Shown here: piece after piece, positions 8,787-17,583 of the stretch
Layout of the letters: the number at the start of each line of letters is the position of its first letter
Position numbering within the stretch: position 1 is the stretch's first letter
Assembly: GCA_002730855.1 (NCBI GenBank)
Contig: PCBA01000046.1
Span: 1 to 62,784 of the forward strand
Origin: Gammaproteobacteria bacterium
GTDB lineage: Bacteria > Pseudomonadota > Gammaproteobacteria > Magnimaribacterales > Magnimaribacteraceae
Direction of reading: 5' to 3'
DNA length: 62,784 nucleotides
Program-made: the position numbers and the translations under genes
The notes under the pieces: model-generated
What the model saw: only the letters and a program-made list of their open reading frames with translations
Database searches by the model: none
What the model was told of the DNA's origin: nothing

Positions 8787-9290
8787 TTGGAAAATAAAGA
8801 AGACTACAGACCTAATGTTGCCATCATTATTGTTAATAAGGCTGGAAAGATTCTTTGGTGTAGAAGAAAAGACGGTTACGGGTGGCAATTCCCTCAAGGT
8901 GGTTTAGATAAAGACGAGAGCCCAATAGATGCCATTTATAGAGAAACACAAGAAGAGGTCGGCTTAGAAAAGGAAGATATAAGGATAATCAAAGAAAGCG
9001 AGGAATGGTTTGATTATAAAGTTCCAAAAAATAGAATTCCTAAATATTTTAGGTTCAGAAATAGTAAATTTATAGGGCAAACTCAAAAATGGTTTTTGGC
9101 AGAAATTCTTTGTGATGATAGCAATATAAACCTTAATGCTTCATCGCCAGTCGAGTTTGATAAGTGGGTCTGGGCAAATTACTGGCACCCTATATATGGA
9201 GGAGTTGAGTTTAAGAAGAAAACCTACAGGAAAGTTTTAATTAGCTTCTTACCTTATTATCATTCATGCCTTAAGGAATTATATTCTTGA
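8787..9290 (+). CDS. rppH: RNA pyrophosphohydrolase RppH (NudH)
   Basis: This 167-residue Nudix hydrolase removes pyrophosphate from the 5' end of mRNAs to trigger decay. The Nudix box spans residues 38-60 with the residues G38, E44, R52, E53, E56, E57 and G59 in place. The upstream YGWQFPQGG and the N-terminal YRPNVAIII match RppH rather than other Nudix enzymes. The only fitting start is the TTG at 8787. It has no Shine-Dalgarno and lies 8 bases after a TATAAT (8773-8778), so the mRNA may be leaderless. The 3' end overlaps the convergent NRDE gene by 20 bases. Confidence 0.93.
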   Translation: MENKEDYRPNVAIIIVNKAGKILWCRRKDGYGWQFPQGGLDKDESPIDAIYRETQEEVGLEKEDIRIIKESEEWFDYKVPKNRIPKYFRFRNSKFIGQTQKWFLAEILCDDSNINLNASSPVEFDKWVWANYWHPIYGGVEFKKKTYRKVLISFLPYYHSCLKELYS

Positions 9291-10047
9291 TATTAAAAGT
9301 GAATTCTTTCTTACTTCCTTTAACCCCGTCTTCTAAATAAGTTTGTTCACAAACATCAATATCTCCAGATGGCAGAGTTCTGCAAATAGTTGTACATCTA
9401 GTACCGTATATATTAGATTTAATAAACCTATATGGTATCTCTGTTGCTTCCTTTGGTTTTAACTCTATTTTTGTCTTTTCATGCAGTCTTCCTTGTTCCT
9501 TTCTCATCATTCTTAGAGCAGAATCGATATCAAACTTTGAAAGACTAAGTTCTTGTAAATCTCTGACAACTGATGCAATCTTTGGTGAGTCTGCATTCAA
9601 AGTTAAGTTTCCAAGTGCGTGAACTCCTTCAGGCATAAAATAAATACCCTCAGACCTATTACAAAAGTAAAATAATCCAGTCATATCTCCTACTATTAAA
9701 TTAAAGCCTGCATAATTCTCTATATCCAAGCTCTCTAAATAAGCTTTAGATGATAGATTAGACTCTAAGAACTGAGTTACTAACAATCCTCGTGAAAGTT
9801 TAAATTCCTGATTAGTATTTTCTTTATAGTTTGTTAATGCAGCGAACCTTCCCCCTTTACTAAAACCCAACCATGCCCCTCCTGCTTCATTGTCTTTTCC
9901 TGCTATGATTTCCTTATCCGCCCACCAATGCATCTGGCCTGTAGGTCTTTCATGATACTCATCTCTGTTAGCAATAATGGTATAGAAGTAAGCTTCCTTG
10001 CCTTTCCAGTCTTTTGCTTTCTCTATAGATAAGGCAACTAGACACAT
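9271..10047 (-). CDS. NRDE/TANGO2-family protein
   Basis: The protein has 258 residues. It has the family N-terminus MCLVALSI with Cys2, followed by IIANRDEYHERPT (the NRDE motif) and GGAWLGFSKGGRFAALTNY. Human TANGO2 and bacterial homologues have been linked to Golgi and mitochondrial homeostasis and to heme trafficking; the biochemical activity is not firmly established. The conserved Cys2 resembles N-terminal-nucleophile hydrolases. It overlaps rppH by 20 bases at the 3' ends and is divergent from the TauE-like gene, with about 40 bases between the starts. Confidence 0.85.
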   Translation of the reverse strand: MCLVALSIEKAKDWKGKEAYFYTIIANRDEYHERPTGQMHWWADKEIIAGKDNEAGGAWLGFSKGGRFAALTNYKENTNQEFKLSRGLLVTQFLESNLSSKAYLESLDIENYAGFNLIVGDMTGLFYFCNRSEGIYFMPEGVHALGNLTLNADSPKIASVVRDLQELSLSKFDIDSALRMMRKEQGRLHEKTKIELKPKEATEIPYRFIKSNIYGTRCTTICRTLPSGDIDVCEQTYLEDGVKGSKKEFTFNIKNIIP

Positions 10048-10088
10048 AAATTATAAGAGGACACAGAAGTTAGTGATAAAATAAGCCC

Positions 10089-10874
10089 TTGGAAATCTTC
10101 TTATACTTTTTTCTTGGCACATTTTCTGGTGTTCTTGCTGGTCTCTTTGGCATAGGTGGTGGAATAATCATAATACCAACTTTTTTCTTCGTATTCTCGT
10201 ACCTTGGCTTTGCTGATGAAATTCTATCACATATGGTTTTAGGCAGTTCATTGGGTGTAATTGTTTTTAGTTCAATCTCTTCAACATTTTCACATAATAT
10301 AAAAGATGCAGTGGACTGGGGCTTAATTAGGGTAGTTGCTCCAAGTATTGTTATAGGGTCTGCTCTAGGAGGTTTTACGGCGGGTTTATTAGAAAGCAAT
10401 ACTCTACAAGGATTAGTTTCTTTATTCCTAGTGGTAGCTTCAATACAATTGATCTTTGAATTTCCTCCCCCCCCTCAAAACCCCCAAACCAATCTATTTG
10501 GACCTGTTATTGCTGGCGGAGGGATAGGATGGCTTTCGGGTGTTTTTGGTATAGGTGGGGGTATATTCTCAGTTCCTTATTTCTATCACAGAGGCCTTAA
10601 GATGATGAATGCAATAGGTACTTCAGCTGCTTGTGGAATCCCAATAGCAATCTCAGGGTCAATTTCTTATATGGTTATTGGCCTTAACGATATTAACTTA
10701 CCAAATTATAGTGTGGGATATGTCTACCTTCCAGCCACGATAGTTGTTGGAATAATGAGCTCTCTCACTGCTAAATTTGGAGTAAATATTGCTCATCGAA
10801 TGAAACAAAAAAAACTTAGAATAGCGTTTGCATTTTTAGTTATGATAATGGCTTTAAACTTGTTAATGAGGTAA
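10089..10874 (+). CDS. TauE/SafE-family membrane permease (sulfite exporter-like)
   Basis: This 261-residue polytopic membrane protein shows the internal duplication typical of the family: GVLAGLFGIGGGIIIIP near residue 15 and GWLSGVFGIGGGIFSVP in the second half. Family members export sulfite, sulfoacetate or other organic anions, but substrates are rarely known. The loop between halves has a proline run (FPPPPQNP) encoded by eight consecutive C bases at 10467-10474, unusual in this AT-rich DNA. The start is the TTG at 10089. It is directly followed by the DUF4212/symporter pair with no gap, so they form one transcription unit. Confidence 0.85.
   Translation: MEIFLYFFLGTFSGVLAGLFGIGGGIIIIPTFFFVFSYLGFADEILSHMVLGSSLGVIVFSSISSTFSHNIKDAVDWGLIRVVAPSIVIGSALGGFTAGLLESNTLQGLVSLFLVVASIQLIFEFPPPPQNPQTNLFGPVIAGGGIGWLSGVFGIGGGIFSVPYFYHRGLKMMNAIGTSAACGIPIAISGSISYMVIGLNDINLPNYSVGYVYLPATIVVGIMSSLTAKFGVNIAHRMKQKKLRIAFAFLVMIMALNLLMR
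10467..10474. repeat. Poly-C8 homopolymer inside the TauE-like gene
   Basis: Eight C bases in a row encode part of a PPPP stretch, followed within seven bases by a C5 run (10481-10485). It was the longest G/C homopolymer noticed in the window. Such tracts can slip during replication, switching a gene off, and are also common sequencing-error sites. The frame is intact here. Confidence 0.8.
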
Positions 10875-11135
10875 ATGGATAACAGAAATAAAGAGTATTG
10901 GAATTCAAATCTCAAAATTATCTCTATGCTTTTGTTGGTGTGGTTTCTTGTTTCTTTTGGTTTCGGAATCTTATTCTCTGATTTTCTTGATCAATTTAAG
11001 ATAGGAGGCTTCAAGCTAGGCTTCTGGTTTGCCCAACAAGGAAGCATATATATTTTTGTTTTACTTATATTTATCTATGTTTTCTTAATGAAAAAATTAG
11101 ATGAAAAAGCAACTAAAAAAATAGATCCTGATTAA
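10875..11135 (+). CDS. DUF4212 small subunit of sodium:solute symporter
   Basis: This 86-residue protein has two predicted membrane helices (about residues 15-35 and 55-72) and the family feature NRNKEYWNSNLKIISMLLL followed by GFWFAQQGSIYIFVLLIFIY. DUF4212 proteins are encoded immediately upstream of ActP/VC2705-type symporters and are thought to be their small subunit. Here the stop overlaps the symporter start (TAATG), supporting a two-subunit transporter. Confidence 0.92.
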   Translation: MDNRNKEYWNSNLKIISMLLLVWFLVSFGFGILFSDFLDQFKIGGFKLGFWFAQQGSIYIFVLLIFIYVFLMKKLDEKATKKIDPD

Positions 11136-12886
11136 TGAGTGTTCAGCTATTAACTTATATCTTTGTAGGAATAACCTTTGCGCTTTATATAGGTATAGCC
11201 ATATGGTCTAAAGCTCAATCAACCAATGACTTTTATGTAGCAGGGAAAGGTGTGCACCCCATAGCTAATGGTATGGCAACTGCTGCTGATTGGATGTCAG
11301 CGGCCTCTTTTTTATCTATGGCAGGACTAATCGCGTTTCTGGGAAAGGACGGTTCGGTCTACCTCATGGGATGGACTGGGGGTTACGTACTCTTAGCCCT
11401 TTTGCTAGCACCTTATTTAAGAAAGTTTGGTAAATTTACGGTACCTGACTTTATAGGTGAAAGGTATTATTCTCAATTTGCTAGAAAGGTTGCTGTTCTA
11501 TGTTTAATCTTTATCTCCTTTACTTATATCGCTGGGCAAATGCGCGGTGTGGGAATTGTTTTTTCTAGGTTTCTAGAAGTTGATATAGACACTGGTGTAA
11601 TTGTAGGAATGGCCATAGTTTTCTTTTACGCCGTTTTGGGAGGAATGAAAGGAATAACCTATACTCAGGTAGCTCAATATTGTGTCCTTATATTTGCCTA
11701 CCTAGTTCCTGCAATATTTATTTCTATTCTTATGACTGGGAGCGCAATTCCTCAAGTAGGGTTTGGAAGTACTTTGGTGGATAGTTCGACTTTCCTGCTT
11801 GATAAACTAGATCAAGTTACCTTAGAACTAGGGTTTACCGAATATACAAAAAATACTAAGAGCACTATAGACATTTTTTGTATAACCGCTGCTTTGATGT
11901 TCGGGACAGCTGGCCTTCCTCATGTAATTGTTAGATTTTTTACTGTTCCGAATGTTGGTGATGCTAGAAAGTCTGCCGGTTATGCTCTCATATTTATAGC
12001 CCTCTTATATACAACTGCTCCGGCTGTATCGGCATTTGCAAGAATGAATCTGATTGACTCAATTCAAGATCAGAACTATACAACAGCACCTAAATGGTTC
12101 AAGAACTGGGAAGAAATAGGTCTAATTGCATGGAAAGATAAGAATAATGATGGCGCCATAAGATACTCTTCTGGTAATGCCCTAGAAGGAATAAAGCCTA
12201 GTTTTTCCGAAGGAACAGGTATCTATGGGGAGAGATTATTAGAAAATAAAACTGATCAGACTAACTCTAATGAAGTTTATATAGACAGAGATATTATTGT
12301 TCTTGCTAATCCAGAGATAGCTAAATTACCTGGATGGGTTATTGCGTTAGTAGCAGCAGGAGGTCTGGCTGCTGCTTTATCAACTGCCGCCGGCCTTCTA
12401 TTGGTTATATCCTCTTCCATCTCTCATGACCTTCTAAAAAAAACTTACATGCCACACATAACTGAAAAACAAGAGCTAAGGTACGCAAGACTTGCAGCAG
12501 CTGCTGCGATTGGTATAGCGGGTATATTTGGTATCTATCCCCCTGCTTTTGTTGCTCAAGTAGTAGCTTTTGCTTTTGGTTTAGCGGCTGCAACTTTCTT
12601 TCCTGCTTTATTTTTAGGAATCTTTTATAAAAGGCTCAATAAAGAAGGCGCCATAACGGGCATGCTAGGAGGTTTAATTTTTACAGCTACATATATTATT
12701 TATTTCAAGTTCATAAATCCAAGTCTTAATAGTGAGGATTATTGGCTAATGTCTATCTCTCCTGAAGGCATAGGCAGCATAGGCATGCTTGTTAATTTTG
12801 TCTTAGCCACGACAGTCTCAACCTTGACTAAGAAGCCGCCACAACAAGTATATGACATGGTAGACATGATAAGAAAACCTTCATGA
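11135..12886 (+). CDS. Sodium:solute symporter, ActP/VC2705-like large subunit
   Basis: This 583-residue SSS-family transporter has about 13 membrane helices. Diagnostic stretches include SKAQSTNDFYVAGKGVHP, ANGMATAADWMSAASFL and GTAGLPHVIVRFFTVPN. The DUF4212 partner upstream places it in the VC2705 branch, whose members are often annotated as acetate or other monocarboxylate permeases. A hydrophilic insertion around residues 310-385 (IQDQNYTTAPKWFKNW onward) interrupts the helices, as is common in this branch. The ATG overlaps the upstream stop by one base, and the end overlaps lgt by four. Confidence 0.9.
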   Translation: MSVQLLTYIFVGITFALYIGIAIWSKAQSTNDFYVAGKGVHPIANGMATAADWMSAASFLSMAGLIAFLGKDGSVYLMGWTGGYVLLALLLAPYLRKFGKFTVPDFIGERYYSQFARKVAVLCLIFISFTYIAGQMRGVGIVFSRFLEVDIDTGVIVGMAIVFFYAVLGGMKGITYTQVAQYCVLIFAYLVPAIFISILMTGSAIPQVGFGSTLVDSSTFLLDKLDQVTLELGFTEYTKNTKSTIDIFCITAALMFGTAGLPHVIVRFFTVPNVGDARKSAGYALIFIALLYTTAPAVSAFARMNLIDSIQDQNYTTAPKWFKNWEEIGLIAWKDKNNDGAIRYSSGNALEGIKPSFSEGTGIYGERLLENKTDQTNSNEVYIDRDIIVLANPEIAKLPGWVIALVAAGGLAAALSTAAGLLLVISSSISHDLLKKTYMPHITEKQELRYARLAAAAAIGIAGIFGIYPPAFVAQVVAFAFGLAAATFFPALFLGIFYKRLNKEGAITGMLGGLIFTATYIIYFKFINPSLNSEDYWLMSISPEGIGSIGMLVNFVLATTVSTLTKKPPQQVYDMVDMIRKPS

Positions 12887-13674
12887 TCCTGCCTGAAATA
12901 GACCCTATAGCACTTCAGCTTGGGCCATTGGCCATAAGATGGTATAGCTTAACTTGGATCGGGGCTATTTCTTTAATCTATTATTTGATGATTAAAAGAT
13001 CAAACTCTCTTTCATCAGACCAGGTAAGCGACTTAATATTCTATGGCGTTATTGGGGCTATCATTGGAGGAAGGCTGGGTTACATGTTTTTCTATTCCTT
13101 AGGACAAGTGATTGCTGATCCACTTTCTATTTTTCGAGTATGGGAAGGAGGTTTATCTTTCCATGGAGGTCTAATAGGAGTATTAATTTCTACCCTTCTG
13201 TTAGCTAAGAGATGGAGAATTAAGTACTTTTGGTTAATGGACCGCATAGCTCCCTGCATTCCACCGGGACTAGGTACAGTAAGGGTAGGTAACTTTTTAA
13301 ATTCTGAGTTATTAGGTAGGCCCACAAATTCTACCTGGGGAGTAATTTTCCCTTCGGACTCTTTAAGTGTCTTAAGACATCCTTCACAACTTTATCAAGC
13401 CTTAGCTGAGGGAGTTCTTCTATTTGTATTTCTACTCTGGATATCAAGAAAGCCAAAACCTACCATGAATATCTCTGGTTACTTCTTAATTGGTTATGGT
13501 GTTTTAAGGTTTTGTACAGAGTTTTATAGGACTCCAGACGGACACATAGGACTTGTTGCTTTTGACCTTTTTACAAGGGGGCAAATGCTTTGCTTACCAA
13601 TGATAGTAATAGGCCTATATCTAATTTATTATTCACATTTAAAGAATGGTTCTGAAAATGAAACAATATCTTGA
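12883..13674 (+). CDS. lgt: Prolipoprotein diacylglyceryl transferase
   Basis: Inner-membrane enzyme of 263 residues that attaches diacylglyceryl from phosphatidylglycerol to the lipobox cysteine of prolipoproteins. Conserved segments are GGRLGYMFFYS, VWEGGLSFHGGLIG (with the essential His), RVGNFLNSELLGRPT and RHPSQLYQALAEG. Several lipoproteins encoded in the window (TRAP substrate-binding protein at 38.9 kb, hydrolase at 56.2 kb) would be substrates. ATG overlaps the symporter stop by four bases; the end overlaps thyA by 17 bases, the usual lgt-thyA pairing. Confidence 0.95.
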   Translation: MILPEIDPIALQLGPLAIRWYSLTWIGAISLIYYLMIKRSNSLSSDQVSDLIFYGVIGAIIGGRLGYMFFYSLGQVIADPLSIFRVWEGGLSFHGGLIGVLISTLLLAKRWRIKYFWLMDRIAPCIPPGLGTVRVGNFLNSELLGRPTNSTWGVIFPSDSLSVLRHPSQLYQALAEGVLLFVFLLWISRKPKPTMNISGYFLIGYGVLRFCTEFYRTPDGHIGLVAFDLFTRGQMLCLPMIVIGLYLIYYSHLKNGSENETIS

Positions 13675-14560
13675 TTTACTTCAGTTAATAAAAGAAACGG
13701 GAACAAAAAAAGAAGATAGAACCGGAACCGGAACTATCAGTATATTCGGTCATCAAATGAGATTTGATCTAAATGATGGTTTTCCTCTAATGACTACTAA
13801 AAAGGTTAATCTTGATTCAATCATCCATGAGCTATTGTGGTTTATAAAAGGAGATACAAACATAAGATATCTAGTAAAAAATAGAGTAAATATCTGGAAC
13901 GATTGGCCCTTCCAAAGCTGGCTAAACCGAACCAATCAAGCAGATGATTGCCCTATGCATTCATCTGAATGGAAAGAAATGATGCAAGTTTTTGTAGAAA
14001 AAATTATTTCTGAAGATGATTTTGCAGAGAAATATGGAGATCTAGGTCCAGTTTATGGAAAACAATGGAGAAACTTTGAAGGTGTTGATCAATTAGAGCA
14101 AGTAGTTGCAGATATTAAAAGTAATCCTAATTCAAGAAGATTAATAGTATCGGCCTGGAACCCTAAAGAAATTCCCATAATGGTTAAATCCGGATTACCG
14201 CCTTGTCATACCCTCTTTCAATTTTATGTGAGCGATGGCAAGCTTTCTTGTCAGCTCTATCAAAGGAGTGCTGATGTGTTTCTTGGGGTGCCTTATAATA
14301 TAGCATCTTACTCACTTTTAACTTTAATGATTGCAAGGGTGACTGGCCTAGAGCCAGGGGAATTTGTACACTCATTTGGAGATACGCATATATACGTAAA
14401 TCACCTAGAACAAGTAGAGAAGCAATTGAAAAGAGATCCTCGCTCCTTACCAAAGCTTACTATTCAAAATAAAGCTAGCTTGTTCGAATTTGATATAAAT
14501 GACTTTAAGTTGACTAATTATGACCCTCACCCTTTTATAGCGGCTCCGATAGCAATTTAA
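13658..14560 (+). CDS. thyA: Thymidylate synthase, form with extended small domain
   Basis: Converts dUMP and methylene-tetrahydrofolate to dTMP and dihydrofolate. The ATG at 13658 gives MKQYLDLLQL, matching E. coli; an ATG four codons upstream is less likely. The catalytic Cys is residue 183 in SGLPPCHTLFQFYV, with RSADVFLGVPYNIASY for dUMP binding and a standard C-terminus DPHPFIAAPIAI. The protein is 300 residues, against 264 in E. coli, because of roughly 40 extra residues (about 84-127) between WNDW and GDLGPVYGKQW. This insertion is known from Lactobacillus-type enzymes. folA follows after one base. Confidence 0.96.
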   Translation: MKQYLDLLQLIKETGTKKEDRTGTGTISIFGHQMRFDLNDGFPLMTTKKVNLDSIIHELLWFIKGDTNIRYLVKNRVNIWNDWPFQSWLNRTNQADDCPMHSSEWKEMMQVFVEKIISEDDFAEKYGDLGPVYGKQWRNFEGVDQLEQVVADIKSNPNSRRLIVSAWNPKEIPIMVKSGLPPCHTLFQFYVSDGKLSCQLYQRSADVFLGVPYNIASYSLLTLMIARVTGLEPGEFVHSFGDTHIYVNHLEQVEKQLKRDPRSLPKLTIQNKASLFEFDINDFKLTNYDPHPFIAAPIAI

Positions 14561-14561
14561 A

Positions 14562-15041
14562 ATGGATATATTTCTGATAGCAGCTGTTGATAAAAATTTA
14601 GCGATTGGGAAAAATGGAAAGATTCCCTGGGACATAAAGGAAGACCTTCTGTACTTTCAGAAGAACACCTTAAACACAGCTATGATTATGGGAAGGTCTA
14701 CGTTTGACTCGATAGGAAGACCCCTACCGGATAGACAAAATATAGTTATGACTAAGAATCCTATAAATAGAGCTGGCGTAAAGGAAGTAACTACCAAAGC
14801 AAAAGCCTTAGAAGAAGCCAGAAAAGTCTCTGATAAAATTAGCATCATAGGGGGGGAGAGTATTTATAGAGAATTTATGCCTTTAGCGAATAGACTTCTA
14901 ATCACTGAAATTGAAATTGTTATCCGAGAAGCTGATACATATTTCCCCTCTTGGTGTAAAGAGGAATGGAAGGAAAAGAGCAGGGTCCAAAGTAAGGAAA
15001 GCGGTATTAGTTATTCTTTCGTAGAGTATTGTAGAAATTAG
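14562..15041 (+). CDS. folA: Dihydrofolate reductase
   Basis: Regenerates tetrahydrofolate after thymidylate synthesis. The 159-residue length equals E. coli FolA. The N-terminal IAAVDKNLAIGKNGKIPWDI, substrate-binding Asp in WDIKEDLLYF, IMGRSTFDSIGRPLPDRQN and the IIGGESIYREFMP loop are all present. The gene lies one base downstream of thyA, so dTMP synthesis and folate recycling are co-transcribed. The stop overlaps that of the convergent TPR gene. Confidence 0.95.
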   Translation: MDIFLIAAVDKNLAIGKNGKIPWDIKEDLLYFQKNTLNTAMIMGRSTFDSIGRPLPDRQNIVMTKNPINRAGVKEVTTKAKALEEARKVSDKISIIGGESIYREFMPLANRLLITEIEIVIREADTYFPSWCKEEWKEKSRVQSKESGISYSFVEYCRN

Positions 15042-16501
15042 ACCCCTAAAGCCTTTCTTTTAAGCTTTAAGGCTTCAACTCTCTCTTCTTCACCTTCTGT
15101 ATAGGTTACCCATTTTCTTGCTTGATCTTGTACTTTCTTTTTCTTAGCTTTTTGCTTTTTCTTCTTATCATCATATTGTCTTTCGGCCACATCAATACAC
15201 TTCCTAAACGAAGAAATAGCAGACTCCCATCTTTGGTTTTCAAAATTTATCTGACCTAGAAGCATATAAGCCGCAGCTTCATCTTTTAATTTACCCTTTT
15301 TAATGCCGGATTTAATTGCCTCTTCCGCTTGGTTGAATTCATCTAAGCTAAAATGAACCTGCCCTAAAAATATAAACAGCTCACCCTCTTTTGAAGCATT
15401 GGCTGCCTGTTTGTAATAAGGTTTTGCCCTTTTTAATTCCCTGGATGCATGCCAATACTGTGCCGCCGCTTTTAAAGTTTTTTCTTCTTTTTTAACTATT
15501 CCTTGTCGCATACCATCTTCAATAACTTTGGCAGCTTTTCTAGGGTTCTCAAACATAAAAAGAAGCTGTGAAAGGGCTGTGAATTCTCTTGATTTATCTA
15601 GCAGCCTGTCATTGTAAGCTGCTTCTAAAGCACCCATTTGATCCAATTGCCTATCTTCCTGACCATACAACGCAGATAATTGTGTCCAATACCTTTTTCT
15701 AGGATAGTGTTGTACTAAGATCTCATATATTGGGAGAACAGCAAGGTCTTGTTTTAGTTCAGTGTAAAGAGCCATTTTTAATAAGTAGTGATTCTCTTTT
15801 GCAACCCCTTTTCTAGTCTCACCCGTTTCTACCATTTCACCAGTTTCATTCCCTTCCTCGTCTAAAAGAGGAACTTTTATGGGGATGTCTTGAGACTCTT
15901 GCATCTCTATAGCGATATCAATATATTTTTGTGCATTAATAAACTCTTCAAGCTGATAGTAGGTTGTTGATAATAGGCCATAAGCGTCAGAACTAGGGAC
16001 CTCTTCTAATTCTAGCCATTCCAACAAATAATTAACCGCACCCCTGTAATCTTCTCTTATATAGGCTAACTGGGATAAGGAGTAAAGGGATCCTAATCGC
16101 TCTTGATCGTTAGAATCTGGTTCCGCAATAAGCCTTTTATAAGCTGCTTCAGCTTTGGCGTATTCTTCATTAGAAAAATAAATATACCCTTGGTAATAAT
16201 ACATCTTCGCTCTATCCGTACCAGTAAATTTAGAATCTGGGGCCGCGATAGGTGTTAAAGCCAACAAAGCTGCATCCCATTGCTCTGCTTCCAATAAAGG
16301 CTGTAAGGCTTGTAATATTTTTTGTGCTTTTTTACTAGGTAACTTCGTTCTTCTTCTTTTCTTCTTTTTCTTTTGGTCATCGTCTGCAGCTTGTAAGGAG
16401 CTTCCTTTATAGTCCACTGAAACAACATCGACAACTACAGGCAACAAGCTTAAAACTGCTGAGATAAGAAGAACTTTTATTGGCAGGCTTATACTTTTCA
16501 T
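15038..16501 (-). CDS. Periplasmic TPR-repeat protein of the TonB2-type operon
   Basis: This 487-residue protein has a signal peptide (about residues 1-35), then a very basic patch (KKKKKRRRTK near residue 45) and tandem tetratricopeptide-like helices. Examples are the AKMYYYQGYIYFSNEEYAKAE and AAAYMLLGQINFENQRWES regions. A second lysine-rich stretch lies near residue 450. It is the last gene of the DUF3450-ttpC-exbB-exbD-tonB operon, 9 bases after tonB. TPR proteins are regularly found at this position and are presumed to connect the energising complex to receptors; the mechanism is not established. Confidence 0.85.
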   Translation of the reverse strand: MKSISLPIKVLLISAVLSLLPVVVDVVSVDYKGSSLQAADDDQKKKKKRRRTKLPSKKAQKILQALQPLLEAEQWDAALLALTPIAAPDSKFTGTDRAKMYYYQGYIYFSNEEYAKAEAAYKRLIAEPDSNDQERLGSLYSLSQLAYIREDYRGAVNYLLEWLELEEVPSSDAYGLLSTTYYQLEEFINAQKYIDIAIEMQESQDIPIKVPLLDEEGNETGEMVETGETRKGVAKENHYLLKMALYTELKQDLAVLPIYEILVQHYPRKRYWTQLSALYGQEDRQLDQMGALEAAYNDRLLDKSREFTALSQLLFMFENPRKAAKVIEDGMRQGIVKKEEKTLKAAAQYWHASRELKRAKPYYKQAANASKEGELFIFLGQVHFSLDEFNQAEEAIKSGIKKGKLKDEAAAYMLLGQINFENQRWESAISSFRKCIDVAERQYDDKKKKQKAKKKKVQDQARKWVTYTEGEEERVEALKLKRKALGV

Positions 16502-16510
16502 GTCAAAAAT

Positions 16511-17152
16511 TTAATCACACCCCTCTGGAACATAATCTACTGGCTTGCTTGGGTCTTCAATCTTAAAAATTACCACCGTCCTAACGTTTGGAACCTCTAT
16601 TGCCTGACCATCCCTTATTTGCGGTTTGTATTTGTATTTTAACGCAGATCTCATAGCGGCCCTATCAAATATTCCAGGAGGAATTGACCACTCTACCATC
16701 GGATCTCTTGTCGACCCTACTTTTGTAACAGTAAATTTGAGCATTACGCAGCCTTCAATATTTCTTTCTAAAGCACGTCTAGGATAAACTGGAGGTACTT
16801 GGAAAATTGGAACATAAGACCCGTCCGCAAAAACACCTGCCTTTTTTCCTTTAAAACTAAGGTTTGGTCTAGCAGCCGATGAATCAAGATCTGCCGGAGG
16901 TGTCATATCAAATTCTGGTGGCATAGTCTCTGGAGGCGGCTCTTCTTCTTGTGGCCTTTCCATATCCATTAGCAGTTCGAGTTCTCTTTCAGGCATTGTC
17001 ACATCGGCTATCTTGATAGATTTGTCATTTAACTCTACATCTCCAACATCTATTAACCATTGCATTATGTAAAATATAAGAACAGTCAGTAGCAATGAAG
17101 CCGTTAGGGTTGTCCCTAACATTTTTAAGTTTTGCTCTCCTAAGAATCCCAT
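16511..17152 (-). CDS. tonB: TonB energy transducer (TonB2 type)
   Basis: A 213-residue protein with one N-terminal membrane anchor (about residues 12-32), a short acidic/proline-rich linker (EEEPPPETMPPEFD) and a TonB C-terminal domain. That domain contains VYPRRALERNIEGCVMLKF and the ending AMRSALKYKYKPQIRDG, IEVPNVRTVVIFKI. It transmits inner-membrane proton-motive force to outer-membrane receptors by binding their TonB boxes. The linker is short compared with E. coli TonB, as in Vibrio TonB2. It lies 8 bases after exbD. Confidence 0.93.
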   Translation of the reverse strand: MGFLGEQNLKMLGTTLTASLLLTVLIFYIMQWLIDVGDVELNDKSIKIADVTMPERELELLMDMERPQEEEPPPETMPPEFDMTPPADLDSSAARPNLSFKGKKAGVFADGSYVPIFQVPPVYPRRALERNIEGCVMLKFTVTKVGSTRDPMVEWSIPPGIFDRAAMRSALKYKYKPQIRDGQAIEVPNVRTVVIFKIEDPSKPVDYVPEGCD

Positions 17153-17160
17153 TTCTTAAT

Positions 17161-17571
17161 TTAAAACTTTGGTTCTGAGGCTAAAGAAATAGCATATACG
17201 CCAGCTTCTCTAGATTGATCCATGACTTGAATAATTGCATCTGCTTGGGCCTTCTCATCAGCCTGTATAACAACAGAGCCTTGCGGGTTGTCAGCTAAGA
17301 GCTTAGTTATATTTGCTTTTACTTGCCTTACATCCACTCTTCTTCCGTCAATCCAAATATCGTTTGTAGCACCTATAGCAATTAGTATGGCTGCATTCTC
17401 CTGAATATTAGAAGTTTCAGCATCAGGTCTGTTTACCTCTAGTCCTGGTTCCTTGATAAAGTTAGCTGTAACGATAAAGAAAATTAGAAGGATGAATACA
17501 ACATCTAACATAGGAGTTAAATTAATATCTTCTTCTTCTGCTACTGCACTACTGATTGGTGATCTTCTCAT
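17161..17571 (-). CDS. exbD: ExbD-family proton channel subunit
   Basis: A 136-residue protein with one membrane helix after a short cytoplasmic tail. The key proton-carrying Asp is residue 23 in INLTPMLDVVFILLIFFIV. The periplasmic domain ends PQGSVVIQADEKAQADAIIQVM, typical of ExbD/TolR. With ExbB it forms the motor that powers TonB. It lies 12 bases after exbB. Confidence 0.94.
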   Translation of the reverse strand: MRRSPISSAVAEEEDINLTPMLDVVFILLIFFIVTANFIKEPGLEVNRPDAETSNIQENAAILIAIGATNDIWIDGRRVDVRQVKANITKLLADNPQGSVVIQADEKAQADAIIQVMDQSREAGVYAISLASEPKF

Positions 17572-17583
17572 ATTTTATTCTCC

